A DNA stretch of 9,177 nt from assembly GCA_030592985.1 (NCBI GenBank), contig JAUVIB010000103.1, positions 1 through 9,177 of the forward strand, written 5' to 3'. Positions within the stretch are counted from its first letter, which is position 1; every line of letters begins with the position of its first letter. Below, one piece after another: positions 1-6,324 of the stretch. A model generated the notes under the pieces. The model did no database searches. It saw only the letters and a program-made list of their open reading frames with translations, and had not been told where the DNA came from. The position numbers were made by a program, and so were the translations under genes. This stretch comes from Calditrichaceae bacterium. GTDB taxonomy: Bacteria; Calditrichota; Calditrichia; Calditrichales; Calditrichaceae.

Positions 1-755
1 CATCCGTTAGAAGACAGAACACGACCATTAAGTATAAACCCTAATTTGCCAAGTGAAGAAGGAATCGGGATTTGGCCTGATAAATAGAAATTTGCTTCTT
101 TTTCGGAAAAAATATCAAATTCATCCAATCCAATAAATTGTTGCTGATCTGTAGGACAATATCCACCTGACCTAAAATCGAGAGTTCCTTCTAATTTTTC
201 TTTAGGGTTTTTTGTCACAAATTTGATCAAACCCGATTGGACATTGCCATATTCAGCGCTAAATGGACCCGTTATCAGGTTAATTTCTTCAATGAAAATA
301 TTTTCCATTTTAACATTTGAACCACCACTTTGACTAAATGAATTGGTCACCGGTACACCGTCAATAACATATCCGATTTCTCTTGAACGTCCACCTCTGA
401 TATGCAGTTTACCGGATGCATCAATGACTACACCTGGCTGCAACTCTAAAATATCTGTTACATCTTTAACAGGTAAATCCTGATATTTTTTCATTGAGAT
501 TGATATTTTACCAAATTCTCCATGCCTGTATTGTGCTGAAACTTTCAGAGAGTCAATCTCTTGGGTGGTTTTTTTCACCGGTCTATAAATTCCAGTATTT
601 AAACTTGAATCAATATGTACTTTGGCTATATGGATTTCATCAGCTTTATTATTAATCTTTCTGGTGATAATTTTATTTGCTGAATTTGCAACGGTCATTA
701 TTGGAGAAACTAAAATAATGAAAATTATAATATATAGATTTTTTATTTGTTCCAT
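1..755 (-). CDS. TonB-dependent receptor, N-terminal part (runs off the left edge)
   Basis: The 251 complete codons visible are the beginning of an outer-membrane TonB-dependent receptor, the family that imports bulky substrates using energy transmitted by TonB. Residues about 1-26 are a signal peptide (Lys5, hydrophobic run 7-20, Ala-rich end). Residues about 92-185 are the plug domain: LPVKDVTDILELQPGVV, then LHIRGGRSREIGYVIDGVPV near 117-136, then ITGPFSAEYGNVQSGLIKFV near 161-180. The barrel follows and is cut off by the window edge. The ~65 residues between signal peptide and plug do not obviously form the carboxypeptidase-regulatory-like domain often found at this place. The start is the only ATG after an in-frame TAA about 65 bases upstream; its ribosome binding site is weak. 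The gene is divergent from the SGNH hydrolase. Substrate cannot be told. The family call is sure. Confidence 0.9.
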   Translation of the reverse strand, partial: MEQIKNLYIIIFIILVSPIMTVANSANKIITRKINNKADEIHIAKVHIDSSLNTGIYRPVKKTTQEIDSLKVSAQYRHGEFGKISISMKKYQDLPVKDVTDILELQPGVVIDASGKLHIRGGRSREIGYVIDGVPVTNSFSQSGGSNVKMENIFIEEINLITGPFSAEYGNVQSGLIKFVTKNPKEKLEGTLDFRSGGYCPTDQQQFIGLDEFDIFSEKEANFYLSGQIPIPSSLGKLGFILNGRVLSSNG

Positions 756-864
756 TAATAAATATTTTCTTTCTGAATGTTCTGTATTAAAACAACAATC
801 ATAGGAACTACCAATGTTTTAATTATGAGCCTGCTATTGAATTGGGAAATATATATGTACATAC

Positions 865-1074
865 AATATGAATGACCAGTTAAATTAGTTTTGGGCTAAA
901 GCCCGAATATGATGTAAATATTGTTCCCCGAGCTGAAGCACGGGGCTATTCAGGTTAAATTTGCGAGACCTTTTGGCCTTAATAGCCACTATCTTCAGAT
1001 AGTGGTTTAAATTTCATAAATTTCTTGGGCTTTAGCCCAACGATTGATTGTTATCTCAACTGGTCATTCATATT
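865..1074. repeat. REPIN/MITE-like element with 17-bp perfect terminal inverted repeats
   Basis: The ends 865-881 (AATATGAATGACCAGTT) and 1058-1074 are exact reverse complements. Inside, the element is nearly symmetrical: TTGGGCTAAAGCCC at 891-904 is mirrored by the palindrome TTGGGCTTTAGCCCAA at 1025-1040. A hairpin at 926-945 (CCCCG stem, TGAA loop) is mirrored by a perfect 8-bp hairpin at 986-1005 (CCACTATC stem, TTCA loop). GGCTATT at 944-950 pairs with AATAGCC at 981-987. This is the arrangement of two REP-like units head to head, as in REPINs that are mobilised by RAYT (IS200-like) transposases, or of a short MITE. It has no coding capacity and no clear target-site duplication. That it is mobile and multi-copy is inference; the symmetry is seen directly. 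Confidence 0.7.
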
Positions 1075-1076
1075 AA
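1048..1076 (+). promoter_or_regulatory. Candidate promoter of the SGNH hydrolase at the element boundary
   Basis: TTGTTA (1048-1053) and TATTAA (1071-1076) are 17 bases apart, each matching four of six positions of the sigma-70 consensus. The predicted transcript would start near 1083, about 40 bases before the ATG. The -35 box and spacer lie in the hairpin element and the -10 box straddles its right end. In such AT-rich DNA matches of this quality occur by chance, so this is tentative. Confidence 0.3.
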
Positions 1077-1121
1077 TGATTTTATTGTTTGATGAATGAA
1101 ATTAGAAAATAGGAGATTTTC

Positions 1122-1796
1122 ATGAAACGTTTTACAGTAATTATTGCCATTTTATTATTTTTTGTTTCATTATTAATTGGACAATATAGAGAGGATGTAA
1201 AACAACACCCCTTTAAAAAGGAAATAGAAAATTTTATAAAATGGGATAAAAAAAACTCACCTCCAAAGAATGCTCTTTTATTTGTAGGTAGTTCCAGTAT
1301 CAGGTTGTGGAATACGGCAGAAGAATTCCCGGAATTCACCGTTATCAATCGAGGATTCGGAGGCTCGCATATTTCCCATATTCTTTTGTATATCAATGAA
1401 ACAACACTAAAATATGAACCGAGAATCATCGTTTTTTACGCAGGAGACAACGACATCGCCGCCGGCAAAACAGCGAAACAGGTTTTAAAGGATTTTAAGC
1501 TTTTTGTAAAAAAAACAACGGATACAAAAATTATTTACCTACCAATTAAACCGAGCATAGCTCGCTGGTACTTATGGCCGGAAATGAATAAAACAAATAA
1601 CCTGATACAAGAATACTGTAAGAAGAGTGACAATCTCTTCTATCTTGATTTGGTGACACCCATGTTAGACAAAAATAAAAAACCAAATAAAGATTTATTT
1701 ATCAAAGATGGTCTGCATTTAAATAAAAAGGGGTATAAAGTTTGGGATAAGCATTTATTACCTCTCTTAATAAAAGTTGACATGATAAAACATTAG
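1122..1796 (+). CDS. Secreted SGNH/GDSL-family hydrolase
   Basis: This 224-residue protein is a serine esterase/lipase-type hydrolase of the SGNH superfamily, of the subgroup resembling platelet-activating-factor acetylhydrolase. Residues 1-20 are a signal peptide (Lys2, Arg3, then a hydrophobic stretch to Gly20), so it acts in the periplasm or outside. All conserved blocks are present: block I FVGSSSIRLW at 54-63 with the nucleophile expected at Ser58, block II NRGFGGS at 76-82 (Gly78), block III AGDND at 107-111 (Asn110), and block V DGLHLNKKGY at 196-205 (Asp196 and His199). GSSS in place of GDS(L) is normal for this subgroup. The start follows AGGAG at 1111-1115 with a 6-base gap. It stands alone, divergent from the TonB receptor. 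The acyl or acetyl substrate (lipid, polysaccharide ester) cannot be told from sequence. Confidence 0.88.
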   Translation: MKRFTVIIAILLFFVSLLIGQYREDVKQHPFKKEIENFIKWDKKNSPPKNALLFVGSSSIRLWNTAEEFPEFTVINRGFGGSHISHILLYINETTLKYEPRIIVFYAGDNDIAAGKTAKQVLKDFKLFVKKTTDTKIIYLPIKPSIARWYLWPEMNKTNNLIQEYCKKSDNLFYLDLVTPMLDKNKKPNKDLFIKDGLHLNKKGYKVWDKHLLPLLIKVDMIKH

Positions 1797-1925
1797 ATTT
1801 CTATTTTATGTAACTTTTGAAGGTGGGATTGTTTATAAATTTTGGTTTGGAAAAAGTTAAATTCAAGCATATTGTTTATTAAATCTGCTTGTCCCCACTT
1901 GAGGCCGGGCAAAATGTAGCACGAC

Positions 1926-1999
1926 GCCTTTGGTGTGGTGAAAATCAGCCTACCTCAGTGGGGTGGTAAATTATTCTCAATTGATCACGTTACCCATAC
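1926..1999 (+). repeat. Imperfect direct repeat, copy 1
   Basis: This segment matches 2260-2331 in the same orientation. Shared blocks in order are GGTGTGGTG (1932-1940), ATC-GCCTACC (1944-1953), GGGTGG (1961-1966) and CCATAC (1994-1999). The copies differ by substitutions and small indels, which suggests an old duplication or two independent insertions of one repeat family. A GC-rich patch just upstream (about 1887-1911, with CTGCTTG and GCCGGGCAA) resembles material near 2347-2360. Confidence 0.6.
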
Positions 2000-2425
2000 A
2001 AAACGTTAATCTCTTACATCTCAAAACGTAGAATCCGTCCCCTACAGTCGGACAGGTCTAACTTTTTTCTAAGGTATTGAAATATGAGGGATCGAAGGGA
2101 GTGGATTTAAAAATTTAGAAATATGAAGAAATAAATCTTTTGAATATCGAACAAGAACTATCGAACATTTTTTCGAATTACTCCCTTATCAAACTGAGAT
2201 AGACTTGAAAAACAGTTTATTGTAATATCTGGATTTACAATATTCTTTTTGTTTACCCGCCGCATGGTGTGGTGCATATCTGCCTACCCGACTGTAGGGT
2301 GGCACTTTTATTTTGTGACTATTATCCATACCTAAAAAAGATAGACCTGCTTGCCCGGCTATGACGTGGCCCGACTGAGTAGGGGATAAATTCTTGGTTT
2401 TGAGATGTAAGATATTAACGATTTG
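1999..2425. repeat. ~430-bp segment bounded by long imperfect inverted repeats
   Basis: The left arm 1999-2070 and the right arm 2335-2425 are reverse complements with mismatches. Nearly identical blocks are CAAA(A/T)CGTTAAT, then TCTTACATCTCAAAAC, then TCCCCTAC, then AGTCGG, and finally CAGGTCTA with a T-run. The outer ~50 bases pair without gaps apart from about 2 bases; the right arm then carries roughly 20 extra GC-rich bases before the last block. The interior (2071-2334) has no open frame and contains one of the direct repeats. The structure is like a non-autonomous element with long terminal inverted repeats, or two oppositely inserted copies of one short repeat. Confidence 0.6.
2260..2331 (+). 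repeat. Imperfect direct repeat, copy 2
   Basis: This is the second copy of the segment at 1926-1999: GGTGTGGTG at 2266-2274, ATC-GCCTACC at 2278-2287, GGGTGG at 2297-2302 and CCATAC at 2326-2331. Its CCGACTGTAGGG (2288-2299) is also the reverse complement of 2040-2051 in the left arm of the surrounding inverted repeat, so the direct and inverted repeats share one motif. Confidence 0.6.
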
Positions 2426-2533
2426 AGAATCACGAAATTTAACCGCAACTCGGGCAATATAAAAATATCATAAATCAAAATTCGTTAATCGGTATTCAAT
2501 ATTTAAAGAATTTTCAGTATTGAGTTTGATACA

Positions 2534-3616
2534 CTAAACATTAAAACGAATATTAAGAATATCACCGTCTTTTACAATATACTCTTTTCCTTCAAGACGC
2601 AGAACACCCTTTTCTTTACAGGCGGTAAGACTTCCATTGGCAATTAAATCCTCATAATGAACGGTTTCAGCGCGTATAAACCCCTTTTCCAAATCGCTAT
2701 GAATAACACCGGCAGCTTGTTGGGCTTTGGTTCCTTTTCGTATGGTCCATGAACGGCATTCATCCTCCCCAACCGTGAAAAAAGATATGAGTCCAAGCAG
2801 TTCATAAGACTTGCGGATTAATTTATCCGTAGCAGATTCTTTTATCCCCAGATCGTTCATAAATTCCACCGCATCTTCCGAATCGAGCTCAGATATTTCC
2901 TTTTCGATTTCAGCGCTTAGTGTCGTTATTTCACACATGGGCGTTTTAAAAGAAGATAAGGATGATTCAATTTTTTCAGCATCGGGAATCTGATCTTCTG
3001 AAATATTAATAACGTATAATATCGGTTTGGCGGTTATAAATTGATACCCTTTTAATATGGTCTGCTCAGCTTTTGAGAAGTCAAATTCACGGATCGCTTT
3101 TTCCTCTTCCAATTGTTCTTTCAGGCGAGTCATCAATTCCAGTTCACGTTTTTCCTTATCTAACTGAGTCTTTAGAATACTCTTCTTAAGCTTTTCCACC
3201 CGGCCTTCAACGATTGTCAGATCACTGATTAAAAACTCTTCATTGATAAATTTGATATCGGCAGCAGGATCAATCCGGTCAAAAGGATGGGGATAAAATT
3301 CATTTTCAAAATATCGCACCATGATTAACAGGGCATCTACATTTTTTAAATTTGTCATAAATGCGGCAGGCAGTCCCTTGGTTTCAGCGCCTTCTCCCTC
3401 CAATCCGGGCACTTTATGATATTCTATAGCTGTATTCACTTTTTTCTTTGGATTAAACATTTCTGTCAGAAGGTCAAGACGTTCATCAGGGACTTTTACA
3501 ATCCCTTGCTCAGCATTCTTTTTGCCGCCAAATTGATCACTACTGATATGTTTTAGTAATGTTTGAAATATTGTTGCTTTCCCTGAATATGGTAATCCAA
3601 TTAATCCTATTTCCAT
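2534..3616 (-). CDS. YchF/OBG-family P-loop protein with degenerate G motifs and C-terminal TGS-like domain
   Basis: The 360-residue protein has the length and layout of YchF, the ribosome-associated ATPase of the OBG GTPase family. The N-terminal nucleotide domain starts GLIGLPYSGKATIF (4-17), a predicted helical insert rich in Lys and Glu spans about 130-180, and residues about 275-360 (LLGLISFFTVGEDECRSW, AAGVIHSDLEKGFIRAE, ending DGDILNIRFNV) match the YchF C-terminal TGS/DUF933 domain closely. The nucleotide site is altered: the P-loop has Ala14 where GKS/T is expected, and the G3 motif reads KVPGL (68-72) instead of DIAGL, losing the Asp. The position of YchF's NVDE is NISE (204-207). 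It is therefore probably a second, divergent paralogue and not the housekeeping YchF; binding or hydrolysis may be weakened. A GGAG 9 bases upstream supports the start. It is transcribed alone, divergent from the histidine kinase. Confidence 0.85.
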   Translation of the reverse strand: MEIGLIGLPYSGKATIFQTLLKHISSDQFGGKKNAEQGIVKVPDERLDLLTEMFNPKKKVNTAIEYHKVPGLEGEGAETKGLPAAFMTNLKNVDALLIMVRYFENEFYPHPFDRIDPAADIKFINEEFLISDLTIVEGRVEKLKKSILKTQLDKEKRELELMTRLKEQLEEEKAIREFDFSKAEQTILKGYQFITAKPILYVINISEDQIPDAEKIESSLSSFKTPMCEITTLSAEIEKEISELDSEDAVEFMNDLGIKESATDKLIRKSYELLGLISFFTVGEDECRSWTIRKGTKAQQAAGVIHSDLEKGFIRAETVHYEDLIANGSLTACKEKGVLRLEGKEYIVKDGDILNIRFNV

Positions 3617-3990
3617 TTATTTTAACTCCCTCAAGTTTTATCTACCTTATTTTCTATCCTTTATATCAACGGTTTTTCGGTATAAATATTTTTTAAATTG
3701 GCGAAATATCTATTATTAGAACCTTGGTGTTTTTATAAAGTACACAATTTTTTAAAATATTAAAAAAAAATCTAAATCTTATTACTACTATTCTTTATCG
3801 TTTCATAGTGTATAAGCACGGTAAGTCGATATTTTTTCAATATATCATTTTTATTTATCTGGATTTTTTTATATCTTAATTGACAATTATTTTATTGGAT
3901 GAGAATATTTTTATTTGAGAAGTTGTATCCCAATTGAAAATATTTTTTTCTATTATGTGAAATGAAAAGCAGATTTTCAGGAAAGTTGAT
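3617..3990. other. Divergent intergenic region, very AT-rich
   Basis: This 374-base gap lies between the starts of the YchF-like gene (minus) and the hybrid kinase (plus), so it must hold both promoters. It contains many A and T runs (for example around 3747-3780) but no ORF, tRNA, recognisable riboswitch or clear repeat. A candidate promoter for the kinase is listed separately. The ribosome binding site of the kinase is AGGAAAG at 3979-3985. Confidence 0.65.
3880..3909 (+). promoter_or_regulatory. Candidate promoter of the hybrid histidine kinase
   Basis: TTGACA at 3880-3885 is a perfect sigma-70 -35 box. The best -10 partner is AATATT at 3904-3909, 18 bases away and matching four of six positions. 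Transcription would begin near 3916, giving a leader of about 75 bases. The -35 match is strong but the -10 is weak. Confidence 0.35.
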
Positions 3991-6264
3991 ATGAAAAAAG
4001 AGATAAAGAATTATCTTATTTCAACAATTGATACATGTACGGACTGTGTCGCTATGACAGATATTAAGGGGAATTTGATCTATTTAAACAACTTCGGTTA
4101 TGAATTAACAGGGATTACAAATATTGAATCGGTTGATCTTTTTTCCTTGATCCAACTAAAACCTGGTGAAAAAGTTTCCATAGATGGGATAATCTCAATC
4201 CTAAATAAAAATGGGAACTTTTCCGCAGGAGGACAGATTATCAACACAAAAACAAATGAGAAAATCGACATTCAAATCAGTTCTTCTTTATCGACAAAAG
4301 ATCAAAAACATATTACATTTATCATAAAAGATATACGGCAGATTAAAAAACATCACCAGGAAATAACTGAAAATGAGAAAAATTATTATACCCTGATTCA
4401 GCATGCCCCATTGGGTCTGTTAATTATAAAAAACGGCATAATTATCTTAATCAATCCCGCTTTAATTAATTTATTAGGATACACGTCAGAAGAAGAATTA
4501 TTAGGAAAACCAATAATTGAATTTATCCATCCTGAATTTCATGAATTGGCCAAACAACGCATCAGGAAACTTAATTCTCTTGATGACTATGTTCTTGAGA
4601 CTCTGGAAGAAAAATTTATTAAAAAAGACGGTAGTATTATTGATGTTGTTGTAATGGGTCAATCCATCCAATACCATGGTGAACGGGCTATTCAAGGATA
4701 TATCTATGATATCACAGATCGTAAGAATGTTGAAGTTTTATTAAATAATAGTGAGTTAAAATACAGGGGCCTTATTGAAAGTGCAACAGATGCTATTGTT
4801 GGTATTGATCATCTTGGTTTGATTAATGTATGGAATAAAAGTGCTGAGAAAATATTCGGATATACCTCTGAAGAAATCTTAGGAAAACCAGTTCATCAAA
4901 TGATAACCTCAGAAATATTTAGAGAGAAAGCAGATAAAGCACTTAAAAAATATCTTATTAATGGCGAAGGTTCTGTAATAGGAACTACAATTGAAATTAC
5001 TGGCTTACATAAAAATGGGAAAGAATTCCCAGTCGAACTTTCTCTTTCAAGTAATAAAACCTTAAAGGGTTGGGAAGCTACAGGTATTATTAGAGACATT
5101 AGTAAACGTAAGAAATTAGAGGAGCAGTTTTCTCAGGCACAAAAGATGGAATCTATTGGTCGATTGACCGGCGGGATCGCTCATGACTTTAACAATATTC
5201 TATCTGTTATTATTGGATATAGTGAAATGACACTCAATAAACTTGCGATTGATGATCCTTTATATAAATATACATCGACAATTCTTGATTCAGCCAATCG
5301 GGCTGCTTCATTAACAGCACAGTTATTGGCTTTTAGCCGGAAACAAATAATAAGTCCAAGGAAAACAAATGTCAATACTGTAATAAAAAACATAGAACAA
5401 ATGTTAAAAAGAGTTATTGGTGAAAATATTGAATTAAAAACTTTCCTTCAGGATTCAATACCTTTAATAAAAATTGATAAAAACCAACTTGATCAAGTCA
5501 TATTAAATTTAGCGGTCAATGCCAAAGATGCTATGCCGCATAGCGGAAAATTAACCATTGAAACAACGTTTAAGTCTATTGATAAATATTATGTTAAAAA
5601 TCATATAACAGGGAAAACCGGCGATTATGTGGTAATTTCCATAAGTGATAATGGATCCGGGATAGATCCTAAAATAAAAGAAAAAATATTTGAACCATTC
5701 TTTACGACAAAAGGAACCGGAAAAGGAACCGGCCTTGGTTTATCAACCGTATATGGAATTGTCAAACAAAATGATGGTTTTATCTGGGTTTACAGTGAGC
5801 CGGACCAAGGAACAACTTTTAAAATATATTTCCCGGCTATTCAGGGAGAGGCTGAACAAAATAAAAAAACTTTTAAAGATTATGCAGCAGATATAGTGCA
5901 TGGCACTATTTTAATTGTAGAAGATGAGGCCTATGTACGCGAATTAATTGTTGAGATGTTAAGCACAACCAATTATACTATCATTGAATCCGGAGATGTT
6001 GATAAAGCTTTAGAAATAATTAATAATAAGGATCTGTCAATAGATCTCATGATAACAGATGTAGTTATGCCGAAATTAGATGGTAAATCTCTCGCTGATC
6101 AATGCCGGAAAATCAGGAGTGATATACAAGTTCTATTTATGTCAGGATACACTGAAAATGTAATTATTCACCATGGAATATTAGATGCCGGATTATATTT
6201 TATCCAAAAACCATTTACAATGCAGACTTTATTAGACAAGATTAGAGATATCTTTTCCAAATAA
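3991..6264 (+). CDS. Soluble hybrid histidine kinase: PAS-PAS-PAS-HisKA-HATPase-receiver
   Basis: This 757-residue sensor kinase has no membrane segment and no signal peptide, so it senses in the cytoplasm. Three PAS-type regions are seen: about 8-118 (weakest), 131-244 (ending YIYDITDRK) and 255-374 (ending IIRDISKRK). Next come HisKA with the H-box GGIAHDFNN (394-402, phospho-acceptor His398) and the HATPase domain: N-box with Asn506 and Asn510, G1 DNGSG (553-557), F-box EPFF (568-571) and G2 GTGKGTGLG (575-583). The C-terminal receiver (about 638-757) has Glu644/Asp645, phospho-acceptor Asp690 in ITDVVMP, Ser718 and Lys740. All catalytic residues are present. This layout resembles CckA-type kinases, in which the receiver passes phosphate to a phosphotransfer protein or dephosphorylates it. 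No partner regulator is adjacent, so it is an orphan in this window. The ligand of the PAS domains is unknown. Confidence 0.93.
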   Translation: MKKEIKNYLISTIDTCTDCVAMTDIKGNLIYLNNFGYELTGITNIESVDLFSLIQLKPGEKVSIDGIISILNKNGNFSAGGQIINTKTNEKIDIQISSSLSTKDQKHITFIIKDIRQIKKHHQEITENEKNYYTLIQHAPLGLLIIKNGIIILINPALINLLGYTSEEELLGKPIIEFIHPEFHELAKQRIRKLNSLDDYVLETLEEKFIKKDGSIIDVVVMGQSIQYHGERAIQGYIYDITDRKNVEVLLNNSELKYRGLIESATDAIVGIDHLGLINVWNKSAEKIFGYTSEEILGKPVHQMITSEIFREKADKALKKYLINGEGSVIGTTIEITGLHKNGKEFPVELSLSSNKTLKGWEATGIIRDISKRKKLEEQFSQAQKMESIGRLTGGIAHDFNNILSVIIGYSEMTLNKLAIDDPLYKYTSTILDSANRAASLTAQLLAFSRKQIISPRKTNVNTVIKNIEQMLKRVIGENIELKTFLQDSIPLIKIDKNQLDQVILNLAVNAKDAMPHSGKLTIETTFKSIDKYYVKNHITGKTGDYVVISISDNGSGIDPKIKEKIFEPFFTTKGTGKGTGLGLSTVYGIVKQNDGFIWVYSEPDQGTTFKIYFPAIQGEAEQNKKTFKDYAADIVHGTILIVEDEAYVRELIVEMLSTTNYTIIESGDVDKALEIINNKDLSIDLMITDVVMPKLDGKSLADQCRKIRSDIQVLFMSGYTENVIIHHGILDAGLYFIQKPFTMQTLLDKIRDIFSK

Positions 6265-6302
6265 CCTGTTCTCAGAAAAAGACACTCTTATTAACATTAA
6301 GC

Positions 6303-6324
6303 CAGAAAGATATTTCTGTTTTTT
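6303..6324 (+). terminator. Possible rho-independent terminator after the hybrid kinase
   Basis: CAGAAA (6303-6308), a GATA loop and TTTCTG (6313-6318) form a perfect 6-bp stem followed directly by six T residues, 38 bases after the kinase stop. The stem is short and poor in GC, so termination strength is doubtful. The T-run overlaps the stop codon of the convergent carbamate kinase gene, and in the minus direction no T-run follows the stem. Confidence 0.45.

Larger units (their letters stand above)
756..1121. other. Intergenic region between divergent genes, containing a hairpin element
   Basis: This 366-base gap separates the divergent TonB receptor and SGNH hydrolase. No coding frame in it looks real. 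More than half of it (865-1074) is the symmetrical hairpin element listed separately. The left remainder (756-864) is AT-rich and should hold the promoter of the receptor, but no convincing -35/-10 pair was found there. The right remainder (1075-1121) holds the AGGAG ribosome binding site of the hydrolase at 1111-1115. Confidence 0.7.
1797..2533. other. 737-bp non-coding spacer with a cluster of degenerate repeats
   Basis: No reading frame here looks like a gene; stops are frequent in all frames. About 1887-2425 is occupied by GC-richer patches in direct and inverted copies, listed separately, embedded in AT-rich DNA. A short irregular repeat of TATCGAACA lies near 2145-2168 and a TTCGAAT follows at 2171-2177. 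AAGGGAGT (2096-2103) and ACTCCCTT (2180-2187) form an internal inverted pair. No convincing rho-independent terminator was found for either flanking gene. The stretch looks like a decayed or composite repetitive element, not a gene remnant that I can recognise. Confidence 0.65.

Noticed and set aside
622..804. Small hydrophobic frame on the plus strand opposite the TonB receptor start
   Set aside because: Its hydrophobic stretch mirrors the AT-rich signal-peptide codons of the receptor on the other strand.
865..1074. tRNA or structured housekeeping RNA
   Set aside because: The hairpins do not form a cloverleaf and no T-arm or anticodon-arm pattern is present; symmetry about the centre fits a REPIN/MITE better.
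1082..1429. Open frame of 115 codons on the minus strand over the SGNH hydrolase
   Set aside because: It is antisense to the conserved catalytic blocks of the hydrolase and shows no family resemblance.
1887..2425. CRISPR array
   Set aside because: The repeats are only two per type, imperfect, far apart and partly inverted, with no regular spacer length and no cas gene.
3575..3580. Ala codon in the YchF P-loop as a frameshift or pseudogene sign
   Set aside because: The frame is intact over 360 codons and conserved to the C-terminus; the change is a substitution, so the gene is not called broken, although a single-base read error cannot be excluded.
3747..3780. Terminator or hairpin in the A/T runs of the divergent gap
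   Set aside because: The pairing is between A and T runs only, with no GC in the stem, and both flanking genes are transcribed away from it.
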